Source: an uncultured Bacteroidales bacterium (lineage in GTDB: Bacteria; Bacteroidota; Bacteroidia; Bacteroidales; Bacteroidaceae). Taken from it: a stretch of DNA of 41,033 bases. The stretch is taken from contig CACWTR010000020.1 of assembly GCA_902763865.1 (NCBI GenBank), forward strand, positions 1-41,033, written 5' to 3'. The number at the start of each line of letters is the position of its first letter. The stretch's first letter is position 1. The translations under genes and the position numbers were made by a program. This document shows, piece after piece, positions 1 through 8,425 of this stretch. A model generated the notes under the pieces. That model was not told the DNA's origin, searched no databases, and worked only from the letters and a program-made list of their open reading frames with translations.

Positions 1-81
1 AAATAGACGAAATTTTAAATGCTTGAAATCATGCGATTTACAAGCCATATTTGCATATAGTATGCTTTTCTTTGCAAAAAA

Positions 82-1431
82 TCACTTTCCCACGCAGAAG
101 GTTGAAAAGATGGTTTGTAGGATGGTGTCGGAGGTGATTTCTCTGCCGGTGATTTCGGCGAGGTGATGGAGGCATTGGCGAAGGTCCTCGGCAACTATGT
201 CGGTCGGGACCGCATCGGAGAACGATTGCTTGGCGCGGCGTATCGCTTCGAGCGATTTCATGAGGGCATTGTAATGGCGCACGTTTGTCACGACGGTCTG
301 GTTCGTGTCCATGTTGGATGGCAGGGATACTTCACATACCAAAGCTCGACGGAGGAGATCCATGCCGTCGCCGTTGGCTGCGGAAATATAGAATAGCCGT
401 CCTGTGTGCTGGCGATGGTAGAGGTAGGAGTTCTTGGGTTGCGAAAGATCGCATTTGTTTATGACTTGCAGGACGATTTGGTCGTCCCTGAAATAAACGT
501 CGGGGAACTGTTGGGGCTTGTCTGTCACCAGAAGAATGATTTTCGCCTTTTCTGCTGCTTGCAGTGAACGTTCTACTCCTATGCGCTCCAGCTTGCTGTT
601 TGTCTTGCGTATTCCTGCGGTGTCAATGAATCGGAATGTTATTCCTCCAATCTGTATGGTGTCTTCTATGAGGTCGCGAGTGGTGCCTTGTACGTTTGAG
701 ACGATGGCTCTTTCCTCGCCGACGAGGGCATTGAGGAGGGTCGATTTTCCTACGTTTGGTGCTCCGATGATGGCAACGGGAATGCCGTTCTTGATGGCAT
801 TGCCCGTCTGGAAGGAGTCTGCCAGCTGACTGATGTGCCCGTCTATCTTATCCATCAGTTCAGAGAGTTGTTCGCGGTTGGCGAACTCTACGTCCTGGTC
901 GTTGAAGTCGAGTTCAAGTTCAAGCAGCGATGTGAGTCTGATGAGTTGGTCTTGCAGGTCTGAGAGTTCTTTGCTGAACTGGCCGCGCATTTGACTTATT
1001 GCCACCTGGTGCGCTTGTTTAGTGGAGGATGCAATGAGGTCTGCCACGGCTTCAGCCTGACTGAGGTCCATCTTGCCGTTCATGAAGGCCCGCATGGTGT
1101 ATTCGCCGGGTTCGGCCTGACGTGCACCGCTCAGGATGAGCGATTCCAGCAGCCGCCCGACGATGTATGGGCTGCCGTGGCAGCTGATTTCTGTGCTGTC
1201 CTCGCCCGTATAGGAATGCGGGGAGCGGAAGACGGAAACGAGGACTTCGTCGAGTTCCTTGCCGTCGGCATCTATGACGTTGCCGAAGTGTATAGAGTAC
1301 CCCTTAGCCTTCTTCAGGTTTCCCGAGAAGATGCAGTCAGTGATGCCTACGGCCTCCGGTCCGCTGACGCGAACAACGGCAATGGCTCCTCCGGGAGGAG
1401 TGGCAAGTGCGCAAATGGTGTCTTGTTCCAT
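82..1431 (-). CDS. mnmE: tRNA uridine-5-carboxymethylaminomethyl(34) synthesis GTPase MnmE
   Basis: MnmE works with MnmG to modify the wobble uridine (U34) of certain tRNAs, in the cytoplasm. The 449-residue product has the whole family layout. An N-terminal formyl-tetrahydrofolate-binding domain opens with ATPPGGAIAVVRVSG. A helical domain follows, with an inserted G domain: P-loop GAPNVGKS at about 223-230, GTTRD, DTAG at about 270 and NKCD at about 325. The protein ends in FCVGK, matching the C-terminal C-x-G-K whose Cys is needed for modification. The reading frame is open 15 codons further upstream (to 1476), but homology begins at MEQDTICALATPPGG, so I chose 1431. A possible -7 box (TACCTTTG, 1444-1437) lies only 5 bases before this ATG, so the mRNA may be almost leaderless. 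No clear -33 box is seen. Confidence 0.96.
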   Translation of the reverse strand: MEQDTICALATPPGGAIAVVRVSGPEAVGITDCIFSGNLKKAKGYSIHFGNVIDADGKELDEVLVSVFRSPHSYTGEDSTEISCHGSPYIVGRLLESLILSGARQAEPGEYTMRAFMNGKMDLSQAEAVADLIASSTKQAHQVAISQMRGQFSKELSDLQDQLIRLTSLLELELDFNDQDVEFANREQLSELMDKIDGHISQLADSFQTGNAIKNGIPVAIIGAPNVGKSTLLNALVGEERAIVSNVQGTTRDLIEDTIQIGGITFRFIDTAGIRKTNSKLERIGVERSLQAAEKAKIILLVTDKPQQFPDVYFRDDQIVLQVINKCDLSQPKNSYLYHRQHTGRLFYISAANGDGMDLLRRALVCEVSLPSNMDTNQTVVTNVRHYNALMKSLEAIRRAKQSFSDAVPTDIVAEDLRQCLHHLAEITGREITSDTILQTIFSTFCVGK

Positions 1432-1444
1432 GACTGCAAAGGTA

Positions 1445-1776
1445 TGAAAAATCATCGAAGAATGGGCGTTGAACATGGATTTTTTATGCCAATCGATGAA
1501 AATACGTCCGCAGCCATCGTTTTATTGCTGGAATAAGATTCAGAGACGCTTGTGAGCGACGCATCCACGAGACGTTGAATGTTTGTTTACTAAAGTTTTA
1601 ATTTTTGTCTATAGCATCGTTACTCTGCCCCGACATCCTCCAGAGAGAGTCAGATGGCAGCTGCCAAAGTCGGCAGGTCGCGATTCATCCAGCCAATCAC
1701 TATGAGTATCCCGGCATGAATCTCTTCGACCTGTGTCAAACAACAGGTGGACTCGTGTCTGCTTGTTTATGATAGT
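1445..1776. other. Intergenic stretch with no recognised gene
   Basis: This is the spacer between the threonine aldolase stop and mnmE. I see no plausible ORF, no tRNA-like fold and no strong terminator. A weak 6-bp inverted repeat (ACCTGT/ACAGGT) occurs near 1729-1748. The right end (from 1777) is the palindrome array listed separately. Confidence 0.5.
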
Positions 1777-1854
1777 GTATCACATGAGAAACTTTTTGTT
1801 TCCACAGGGGAAACAAATTGTTTCGCGTGGGAAACAATACGTCGAGACGTGTCG
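1777..1854. repeat. Palindrome array R1: three GTTTC-N6/7-GAAAC units at 21-22 bp period
   Basis: The arms are GTATC (1777) / GAAAC (1788), GTTTC (1798) / GAAAC (1810) and GTTTC (1820) / GAAAC (1831). The left arm of the first unit has one mismatch. Successive GAAAC arms are 22 and 21 bases apart. A CG-rich tail with GACGTGTCG (1846-1854) follows. By hand count 48 of 62 bases match the array near 15734, and most differences fall in the loops. It lies just past the stop of the threonine aldolase gene and well before mnmE. Function is unknown; a 3'-end or chromosome-structure element is possible. Confidence 0.75.
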
Positions 1855-1868
1855 TGCGGGGTGAAGGG

Positions 1869-2930
1869 TCAGAGCTTTGCCAAGGCTTCTTTCAGGGCTT
1901 CGAGGTCGCGGTCTGTTGTGGCCCAGCTGGTGACGAAGCGGCAGAGGGTGCGATTGTCGTCGAGGTTTTTTTCGCTTTGCTCAGGCTCAGGCGTAGCCCA
2001 GGTCTCGAAGAGGATGCCTGGCAGAAGGGCTTGCATCTGCTCGTTTGTGAGCTCGACGAACTGCTGGTTAGTGCTGGAGTCGCGAAGGGGTATGCCTGCT
2101 TCCGAGAAGAGCTTTCGCAGCTTCATTGCCATGTCGATGGCGTGTCGGGCGATGTTGAAGTAAAGGTTGTCGGTGAAGAGTGCATCGAACTGAACGCCAG
2201 CGAGTCGGCTCTTGGCGAGCAATGCGCCATGACGCTTCACGATGTTCATGAAGTGACGGGGTGCACCGGCCCGTGGGAAGACGACTGCTTCGCCGCAAAG
2301 TGCGCCGACCTTTGTGCCTCCGATGTAGAAGACGTCGCAGTGACGGGCGAGCCAGGGGAGGTCGAAGTCGCACTCGGCGGATGCCAGTCCGTAGCCAAGA
2401 CGTGCGCCGTCGATGAAGAGGCGGAGCTCGTAGCGCTGGCATACATTATATATATATGCTATCTCTTCGGAGGTATAGACTGTGCCGAGTTCTGTAGGGA
2501 AGGTGATATAGACCAGTCCGGGTATGACCATGTGTTCGAGCGTAGGGTCGGCGTGGAAAGCTTGGAGCCAGGCTTCGAGCTCCTTGCCGTCGAGCTTGCC
2601 GCAGTGAGAGGGTAGGGGAATGACTTTGTGTCCGAAGGCTTCGACGGCTCCCGATTCGTGGACGTTGATGTGGCCTGTCTGGGTGGCTATCACGCCTTCG
2701 TAGGACTGGAGCATGCCGTCGATGACGGTTGTGTTAGCTTGTGTGCCGCCTACGAGGAAGAAGATGTCGGCCTCGGGGCACTGGCAGGCGGTCCTGATTT
2801 TCTGTCGTGCCTGTTCGCTCCATTCGTCGAAGCCGTAGGACTGGCTTTGCTTGTCGTTAGTTGCGAGCAGGTGCTGCAGAACGAGTGGGTGCGCTCCGTT
2901 GTTGTAATCGCTTTCGAAAGAAGTCTTCAT
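1869..2930 (-). CDS. Low-specificity L-threonine aldolase family PLP enzyme
   Basis: This is a 353-residue fold-type I PLP enzyme of the beta-eliminating lyase/threonine aldolase family, which splits L-threonine or L-allo-threonine to glycine and acetaldehyde in the cytoplasm. Visible landmarks are GGTQANTTVI near residue 61, LFIDGARLGYGLAS near 171 (the Asp that holds the PLP ring nitrogen) and FYIGGTKVGA with Lys207 as the likely Schiff-base lysine. The frame is open for 7 more codons to 2951, but those would overlap the DUF3784 gene. MKTSFESDYNNGAHP at 2930 is the natural start and lies 2 bases after that gene's stop. It is the last gene of the run starting at 8160. The exact substrate cannot be read from sequence. 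Confidence 0.85.
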   Translation of the reverse strand: MKTSFESDYNNGAHPLVLQHLLATNDKQSQSYGFDEWSEQARQKIRTACQCPEADIFFLVGGTQANTTVIDGMLQSYEGVIATQTGHINVHESGAVEAFGHKVIPLPSHCGKLDGKELEAWLQAFHADPTLEHMVIPGLVYITFPTELGTVYTSEEIAYIYNVCQRYELRLFIDGARLGYGLASAECDFDLPWLARHCDVFYIGGTKVGALCGEAVVFPRAGAPRHFMNIVKRHGALLAKSRLAGVQFDALFTDNLYFNIARHAIDMAMKLRKLFSEAGIPLRDSSTNQQFVELTNEQMQALLPGILFETWATPEPEQSEKNLDDNRTLCRFVTSWATTDRDLEALKEALAKL

Positions 2931-2932
2931 CG

Positions 2933-3235
2933 CTATTTCTTTTTGCACCAAGTGTTGGCTATTATGATGAATATCCCAGCGAGGAATACCAATACAGCAA
3001 TCATTACATATTGCAGCATCTGCGAGGCGAAAGGCAGAAAAGCGACAAAAATGCTGGAAAGCAGAAGCATAGTGACGGTCGCAAGTCTCAGTCGCTTGAT
3101 GTTTACCTTCTCTTTCTCTTCCTTGCTTGCAGTGTTGTACCCTGCAATGAGGTTATCGCCCTTTCCAAAGGCAATGATTATGCCCATTATTAGAGGAATA
3201 AGGGCAAAGATTATTGATATTGTTATTTCTGCCAT
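2933..3235 (-). CDS. DUF3784-type small membrane protein
   Basis: The 100-residue protein has an N-terminal membrane segment (about 4-22), a short charged cytoplasmic loop rich in Lys/Glu (about 35-50), and two further hydrophobic helices (about 52-70 and 74-94). It ends in a basic tail (CKKK). This arrangement fits the DUF3784 family, whose function is unknown. It sits 8 bases after the nucleoside phosphorylase gene and 2 bases before the threonine aldolase gene, so it is almost certainly cotranscribed with both. The family call is from general pattern and is less certain than the existence of the gene. Confidence 0.75.
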   Translation of the reverse strand: MAEITISIIFALIPLIMGIIIAFGKGDNLIAGYNTASKEEKEKVNIKRLRLATVTMLLLSSIFVAFLPFASQMLQYVMIAVLVFLAGIFIIIANTWCKKK

Positions 3236-3243
3236 TACCTTAA

Positions 3244-4134
3244 TTAGATTCTGTCGAGTACGAGTTGGATGAGGTGGTCGATTGAGCCTTTGTAGTCGGT
3301 GTTCATCTCCTTGGCATAGCGGTTGGCGATGACCATGCAGCAGGTCATTGCCCTATGGCCGAGCAGTGCTGAAAGGCCGGCGAGGGCCGACGACTCCATC
3401 TCGAAGTTGCATATCTTGAGCTCGCCTTCGCTTGTCTGATAGCGGAAGGACTGGACTTTCTCGTTCTGCCTGGGGTCCTGTATGCCGATGCGAATCAGTC
3501 GGCCTTGGGGTCCGTAGAAGCCGCCGCAGGCAATGGTGATGCCGCGGAGCATTTCACGGCCTGCCACTTGCTCGATGAGTGAGGGGTCGGCGGTTGCCAC
3601 ATAGGGCGCTCCCTTCTGGGGGCACCAGTCCATGTGGCGGACGAAGGCCCGTTCCATGTCGAGGTCGCAGACGTCGTCGCGTCCGGCATAGTAGTTGAGC
3701 AGTCCGTCGAAGCCGATGCTCTTGACACTGGCAATATACGTGCCGATTGGCGCTTCGGGTTGCAGGCTGCCGCAGGTGCCGATGCGGACTACGGTGAGTG
3801 TGCGGTGTTCGGGTTTTTCTGTGCGTGTCTTGAAGTCGATGTTGGCCAGCGCATCGAGCTCGTTCATGGTGATGTCGATGTTGTCGCAGCCGATGCCCGT
3901 GGAGATGACTGTGATTCGTTTTCCCTGGTACAATCCGGTGATGGTGTGGAATTCGCGGTTCTGAATCTCGCATTCCTGCTGTTCGAAGTGGCTGGCTACG
4001 ATATCCACACGGCCCGGGTCCCCTACGAGGATTACTTTATCTGCAAGTTGTTCCGGTTTTACATGTAGGTGGAAGATGCTTCCGTCTTCGTTGATGATAA
4101 GTTCGGATGATTCGAATTGGTTCATTGTTTTCAT
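3244..4134 (-). CDS. Nucleoside phosphorylase (uridine/purine phosphorylase family)
   Basis: A 296-residue member of the PNP/UDP phosphorylase family, which uses phosphate to split nucleosides into base and ribose-1-phosphate. LVGDPGRVDIVASHFE near residue 36 is the phosphate-binding Gly-Asp-Pro-Gly-Arg motif. STGIGCDNIDITMNEL and VVRIGTCGSLQP are the usual family signatures, and CNFEMESSAL near 243 carries the Glu-Met-Glu that grips the ribose. Its ATG overlaps the stop of the upstream gene (ATGA at 4134-4131), implying translational coupling. Longer than E. coli Udp (about 253), as is common in Bacteroidetes. Substrate (uridine versus purine nucleosides) is not settled by sequence. Confidence 0.88.
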   Translation of the reverse strand: MKTMNQFESSELIINEDGSIFHLHVKPEQLADKVILVGDPGRVDIVASHFEQQECEIQNREFHTITGLYQGKRITVISTGIGCDNIDITMNELDALANIDFKTRTEKPEHRTLTVVRIGTCGSLQPEAPIGTYIASVKSIGFDGLLNYYAGRDDVCDLDMERAFVRHMDWCPQKGAPYVATADPSLIEQVAGREMLRGITIACGGFYGPQGRLIRIGIQDPRQNEKVQSFRYQTSEGELKICNFEMESSALAGLSALLGHRAMTCCMVIANRYAKEMNTDYKGSIDHLIQLVLDRI

Positions 4135-5399
4135 GGGTTAAGTTCCAGTCTCCTTATTTCCTTTTCGAGGGTAAGCTTTTCGGCTCCGAGACGCTCGAAG
4201 GCCGTTTCCGTGAGCCGTATCTGTGCAGCTATCTGGGAGCGCTGAGCCTTGTTCATTGCTGCATACTTGGTGCGGAGGGACTTCAGCTCTCCCTGCTTTG
4301 TGGTGTACTCGTTCTGCGTTTCCAGCCATATGGCTGCTTTCTTCTTTGCTTGCGGATTCTTGAAGTTCGACAATGTGTAGTATGTCTTGCTGTCATTGAC
4401 GACGAATGTGAAGTCGCGGTGTTCCACTGAGTTTGTGGCCCTCAGTCCGGCGCCCCTGGCTTCTGCAAGACGTTGCTTCGCAGCATCAACGGCAGCCATG
4501 TCCTTCCACGTGTCCTTGATAGAGGCGATGCGGGCAAGCGAGGCAAGTTTTTCCTTGCCGATGTCGTTCTCGTTGTAAATCTGGCGTGTCTCGGTGGGGA
4601 TGAATGTGTAGAGGCAGACGGTGTCGGCAGGCTGCCATCTGTCCGTCACGAACCAGCCGAGTTGTTGGAATTCGTCGATGACCATGAGGTAGTCGTTGGC
4701 CGGTGAGTTGAAGGGCATTCCGATGTTTTCGGGTGCCAGGAACTGCTGGCTGTCGGCATCGAAGCGAGTCATGAAGATGTCGTAACCGCCAAGACTTTCC
4801 TCGTTTTGGGCAGCAAAGTAGAGGGTGATGCCGTCCGTGAGCATGAAGGGGAAGTTGAGGTTGTCTCCTTCTTCCTCTCCGAATCCGGTCAGCTGCTTCT
4901 CCATAGACCATTCGCCCCCGATGTAGGACTTCTCCTTCAGGCGCAAGCGACCGTTGTCCTTGACGGGCTCGGCATAGACGATGCGGTTGCCCAGCTCGTT
5001 GAGGAAGAGTGTGCCTTCATTGTCTTTTCCCGTCTTGAAGAAGTCTTTGCAGCTCATGATTGAGCCGCATTCCCGCGAGAGTTTTATTTGCTGCAGGACT
5101 TGCTTCTTGGGGAGTATCAGGCTGTCGATGATTGTCACCTGCTCTGTGGCTCGCAGGCTGATTTGCGACTTACGTGCCGTCTCCAGCATCTCTTCTTCCT
5201 GAATGGTCGGTTGCTTCTTTTTCGTCAGCTTGGCAATCTGCTGTACCAGTATCTCTTCGGCAAGTGCGAAGTCGTATGCAGCCATTGCCTCCTGGGGCGT
5301 GACGGATGGTACGGGTTCCTTTGCCCTGTTGCTCCTGCGCTGTGCAGAGGCGGTAAGGGAGAGGAACAGGACGGCTAATAGGAGAATCGGTTTCTTCAT
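4131..5399 (-). CDS. Secreted WD40-like beta-propeller (PD40) protein with coiled-coil tail
   Basis: The 422-residue product begins with a clear signal peptide (MKKPILLLAVLFLSLTASA, cleavage near residue 19), so the upstream in-frame codons to 5438 are not used. A helical region (about 35-105) is followed by PD40-type propeller strands: FPFMLTDGITLYFAA near 189 and GGYDIFMTRFD near 211, the repeat type seen in TolB-like and Bacteroidetes OmpA-associated proteins. The last 80 residues are charged and predicted helical. No OmpA domain is present. It probably acts in the periplasm as a structural or binding protein. The gene starts 7 bases after DUF486 and overlaps the phosphorylase. Specific role unknown. 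Confidence 0.8.
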   Translation of the reverse strand: MKKPILLLAVLFLSLTASAQRRSNRAKEPVPSVTPQEAMAAYDFALAEEILVQQIAKLTKKKQPTIQEEEMLETARKSQISLRATEQVTIIDSLILPKKQVLQQIKLSRECGSIMSCKDFFKTGKDNEGTLFLNELGNRIVYAEPVKDNGRLRLKEKSYIGGEWSMEKQLTGFGEEEGDNLNFPFMLTDGITLYFAAQNEESLGGYDIFMTRFDADSQQFLAPENIGMPFNSPANDYLMVIDEFQQLGWFVTDRWQPADTVCLYTFIPTETRQIYNENDIGKEKLASLARIASIKDTWKDMAAVDAAKQRLAEARGAGLRATNSVEHRDFTFVVNDSKTYYTLSNFKNPQAKKKAAIWLETQNEYTTKQGELKSLRTKYAAMNKAQRSQIAAQIRLTETAFERLGAEKLTLEKEIRRLELNP

Positions 5400-5406
5400 G
5401 TTATCT

Positions 5407-5772
5407 CTATTTGAATGTGAAATAAACGGCGAGGACAAGGCAGATGAGTGCCGCGAGGTGGTTCCAATGCAGTTGTTGTCCCTGAAAGAAGATGTTGGCG
5501 ATGATGCAGAAGACGACCAGTGAGATGACTTCCTGGATGACTTTCAGCTGCATCAGTGTGAACGGTCCGCCGTTCTCGACGAATCCAATCCGGTTGGCCG
5601 GCACCGAGAAGCAATACTCGATGCCGGCTATCATCCATGAGAAGCCAATCACGGCAATCAGAGGCCAGTTGGACGAGATGCCGGCCTGATTCAGCTTCAG
5701 ATGTCCGTACCAGGCAAGTGTCATGAAGACATTGCTGCATACCAACAACAGTATGGTATAGAGTCCGCTCAC
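5407..5772 (-). CDS. DMT-like (DUF486) four-helix membrane protein
   Basis: A 121-residue inner-membrane protein with four hydrophobic helices (about 3-22, 36-55, 75-95, 103-120). VCSNVFMTLAWYGHL near the N-terminus and the central WMIAGIEYCFSVPANRIG segment match the DUF486 family of the drug/metabolite transporter group. Homologues in Bacteroidetes are widespread and uncharacterised. It follows the oxidoreductase gene by 6 bases and precedes the PD40 gene by 7, so it belongs to the same transcript. No substrate can be inferred. Confidence 0.82.
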   Translation of the reverse strand: MSGLYTILLLVCSNVFMTLAWYGHLKLNQAGISSNWPLIAVIGFSWMIAGIEYCFSVPANRIGFVENGGPFTLMQLKVIQEVISLVVFCIIANIFFQGQQLHWNHLAALICLVLAVYFTFK

Positions 5773-5778
5773 GGCAAA

Positions 5779-8160
5779 TCAGTCTTTAGAGAGATACTCG
5801 TGCATGGCTGCTGCAGCGCGGCGACCGTCGCCCATTGCAAGGATGACGGTTGCACCGCCGCGCACGATGTCGCCGCCGGCAAAGATGGTCGGGATGTTGG
5901 TCTGCATGCCTTCGTTGACGACGATGGTGTTCTTGCGTCCGAGCTCCAGTCCCTGTATCGACGTGGGCACGATGGGGTTGGGGCTGACGCCTACAGCCAC
6001 GATTGCCTGGTCGATGGCTATGGTCTCCGTGGCACCGGGAATGGGTACCGGCGAGCGGCGTCCGCTGGCATCCGGTTCGCCGAGTTCCATCTTCTGGAGC
6101 ACTACTTCGCAGACGTTGCCCTTCTCATCGGCATGATACTCGATGGGGTTGTGCAGGGTCAGGAATTCGATGCCTTCCTCCTTGGCATGCTTCACCTCTT
6201 CCAGTCGGGCTGGCATCTCTTCTTCGCTGCGACGGTATGCGATGAACACGCGCTCGGCACCGAGTCGCTTGGCTGTACGGCAGCTGTCCATAGCGGTGTT
6301 GCCGCCGCCTACTACCATCACGTTCTTTGCCTTCTTGATGGGCGTTGCATAGGCTGGGTTGCTGGCATTCATGAGGTTGATGCGGGTCAAGTATTCATTG
6401 GAGGACATGATGCCGTTGCTGTTCTCGCCTGGAATGTTCATGAAGTTGGGCAGACCGGCGCCGCTCCCGACGAAGATGCCTTTGTAGCCTTCCTTCTCGA
6501 GGTCGGCCACCGTGATGGTCTTGCCTACGATGCAGTCCTTGACGAACCGCACGCCGATCTTCTCCAGGTTGTGTATCTCGACATCGACAATTGCGTTGGG
6601 CAGTCGGAACTCGGGTATGCCGTACTTCAGCACGCCGCCAATCTCGTGCAGAGCCTCGAAGACGGTCACGTCGTAGCCCGCTTTTGCCATGTCGCCGGCA
6701 AAGCTCAGTCCGGAAGGACCGGAGCCGATGACGGCAATTTTCTTGCCGTTCTTCTCTGCCACTTCGGGCAGTGACATTTGTCCGCTCTCGCGCTCGTAGT
6801 CGGCGGCGAAGCGCTCCAGGTTGCCGATGGCGACGGGCTTGGAGTTCATCTTCAGGTGGATGCACTGTGCCTCGCACTGCTTCTCCTGAGGGCAGACGCG
6901 TCCGCAGACGGCAGGCAGGGCCGAGGTCATCTTCAGCACTCGGGCTGCATTGAGGAACTCGCCGCGCTCGATGTTCTTGATGAACGACGGGATGTTGATG
7001 CCTACGGGACAGCCCTGCATGCAACTCGGGTTGGCACAGTCGAGGCAACGCTTTGCTTCCGTGAGGGCCTGTTCCTTGGTCAGGCCCTGGTTGACCTCTT
7101 CGGTGCGGGTTGTGGCACGATAGACGGGGTCGAGTTCGGGCATCTTCTGGCGCTCAATCTGGGTGCGCTCCTTTGCCCTCATCGATTTGCGCAGTTCCTC
7201 GCGCCAGGGAGCGTTGCGGTCGGTCAAAGATGCAAGAGAAACCTCTTGGGGGGCAGGGGACGAGGTGATGGGGGCTGAAGAGTCGCCTGGGCAGGATGAT
7301 GTGTTCTCTTGCTCCTTGCCCCTTGCTCCTTGCCCCTCTAATGCTGTCTGATAGGCAGCTATGGCTTCCAGTTCCTCGGCCTTGAACGCACCGGCTCGCT
7401 GCATCATCTCGTTGAAGTCAACCTGGTGTCCGTCGAATTCGGGACCATCGACGCAGACGAACTTCGTCTTGCCGCCTACGCTGACACGGCAGGCTCCGCA
7501 CATGCCTGTGCCATCCACCATGATGGTGTTGAGGCTGACGTCGGTCGGTATGTCGTACTTCTTGGTGAGCAGACAGCAGAACTTCATCATGATGGCGGGG
7601 CCGATGGCAAAGCACTTATCGACCTTCTCGCGCTGGATGACTTGTTCCATGCCGACTGTCACCACGCCCTTGTTGCCGTAAGAACCGTCGTCGGTCATGA
7701 TGATGACCTCGTCGCTCGAGGCACGCACTTCGTCCTCCAGGATGATGAGGTCCTTGCTGCGACCTGCTATGACGCTGATGACGCGGTTGCCCGCAGCCTT
7801 CAGAGCCTGTATGATGGGCAGCATGGGGGCTGTGCCGACTCCGCCGCCGGCACACAGCACGGTGCCGTAGTTCTCGATGTGGGTGGCGCGTCCGAGTGGG
7901 CCTACCACGTCGGCAATGTAGTCTCCTTCATTCAGGGCACAGAGCTGGGTGGTGCTTGCACCAACCGTCTGGATGACGAGGGTGATGGTTCCCTTCTCCT
8001 TGTCGCTTCCGGCAATGGTGAGGGGCACTCGCTCGCCTTTCTCGTCAACGCGCACGATGACGAAATGTCCGGCCTTGCGAGCCTTTGCAATCAGAGGGGC
8101 TTCAACGTCCAGACGGAAAACCTTCTCGCTGAACTGAACTTTTTTGATGATTTTATTCAT
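5779..8160 (-). CDS. Fused NADH-dependent ferredoxin:NADP+ oxidoreductase / GltA-type glutamate synthase small subunit
   Basis: The 793-residue protein joins two parts that are separate NfnA and NfnB (SudB/SudA) subunits elsewhere. Residues 1-265 are a ferredoxin reductase-like FAD/NAD domain with a [2Fe-2S] site (CGACRVSVGG and FVCVDGPEFD). Residues 310-793 are the GltA-like part: CLDCANPSCMQGCPVGINIP and CGRVCPQEKQCEAQC for iron-sulfur clusters, IAVIGSGPSGL for FAD and VVGGGNTAMD for NADPH. It either bifurcates electrons between NADH, ferredoxin and NADPH or supplies electrons for glutamate synthesis. Bacteroides genomes commonly carry this fusion. Odd feature: the linker (about 272-305) contains repetitive DNA. 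It is the first gene of a six-gene run with a TAnnTTTG box 46 bases upstream. Confidence 0.9.
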   Translation of the reverse strand: MNKIIKKVQFSEKVFRLDVEAPLIAKARKAGHFVIVRVDEKGERVPLTIAGSDKEKGTITLVIQTVGASTTQLCALNEGDYIADVVGPLGRATHIENYGTVLCAGGGVGTAPMLPIIQALKAAGNRVISVIAGRSKDLIILEDEVRASSDEVIIMTDDGSYGNKGVVTVGMEQVIQREKVDKCFAIGPAIMMKFCCLLTKKYDIPTDVSLNTIMVDGTGMCGACRVSVGGKTKFVCVDGPEFDGHQVDFNEMMQRAGAFKAEELEAIAAYQTALEGQGARGKEQENTSSCPGDSSAPITSSPAPQEVSLASLTDRNAPWREELRKSMRAKERTQIERQKMPELDPVYRATTRTEEVNQGLTKEQALTEAKRCLDCANPSCMQGCPVGINIPSFIKNIERGEFLNAARVLKMTSALPAVCGRVCPQEKQCEAQCIHLKMNSKPVAIGNLERFAADYERESGQMSLPEVAEKNGKKIAVIGSGPSGLSFAGDMAKAGYDVTVFEALHEIGGVLKYGIPEFRLPNAIVDVEIHNLEKIGVRFVKDCIVGKTITVADLEKEGYKGIFVGSGAGLPNFMNIPGENSNGIMSSNEYLTRINLMNASNPAYATPIKKAKNVMVVGGGNTAMDSCRTAKRLGAERVFIAYRRSEEEMPARLEEVKHAKEEGIEFLTLHNPIEYHADEKGNVCEVVLQKMELGEPDASGRRSPVPIPGATETIAIDQAIVAVGVSPNPIVPTSIQGLELGRKNTIVVNEGMQTNIPTIFAGGDIVRGGATVILAMGDGRRAAAAMHEYLSKD
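7232..7345 (-). repeat. In-frame low-complexity repeat in the oxidoreductase linker
   Basis: Read on the coding strand, this stretch has two near-perfect copies of a GGGCAAGGAGCAA unit (plus-strand 7311-7338), then Ser/Pro/Ala-rich codons. It encodes the linker around GQGARGKEQENTSSC. It joins the two enzyme halves and is not part of either conserved domain. Similar unit repeats occur in spacers of Bacteroidetes genomes; here the unit keeps the frame open. Confidence 0.6.
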
Positions 8161-8205
8161 ATCCGTTGTTTGTTATCCTGTTCTAAGCAGTTTATAATTC
8201 GCGGG

Positions 8206-8213
8206 CAAAGTTA
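8206..8213 (-). promoter_or_regulatory. Likely -7 box for the oxidoreductase operon
   Basis: TAACTTTG on the minus strand fits the Bacteroidetes TAnnTTTG consensus, 46 bases before the ATG at 8160. I see no good TTTG at the expected -33 position, so the promoter may be weak or activator-dependent. Confidence 0.5.
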
Positions 8214-8305
8214 CAAAAAAAATGCGAGACTCGTAGTCCCCTTTCCGATATTTATTCTCTTTTGGTAGCAGAATGTATGCGCTTAGGTCAGGTTTTTGCC
8301 CAAAT

Positions 8306-8338
8306 ACTTGTCTGTTCAGATAATTCTTGCTAATTTTG
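8306..8338 (+). promoter_or_regulatory. Promoter of the HA-domain microprotein gene
   Basis: ACTTGTCTGTTC (8306-8317) supplies a TTG-type -33 box. After CTTG, 20 bases lead to TAATTTTG (8331-8338), which matches TAnnTTTG. The same 12 bases at the same spacing occur before the next plus-strand gene (8848-8880). The leader of about 80 bases can form an imperfect hairpin (ACAGCTCCC at 8370 with GGGAGC at 8393 and GCTGT at 8400). Confidence 0.65.
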
Positions 8339-8425
8339 CTTGCGAGAACAAACAAACGAAATCGGCCTGACAGCTCCCAACGAACATTAAGCGGGAGCGG
8401 CTGTTAAACGAATTTACACGGGAAG

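Noticed and set aside
5701-6774. 357-residue open frame on the plus strand
   Set aside because: Antisense to the conserved GltA-like domain; no recognisable motif and codon pattern follows the other strand.
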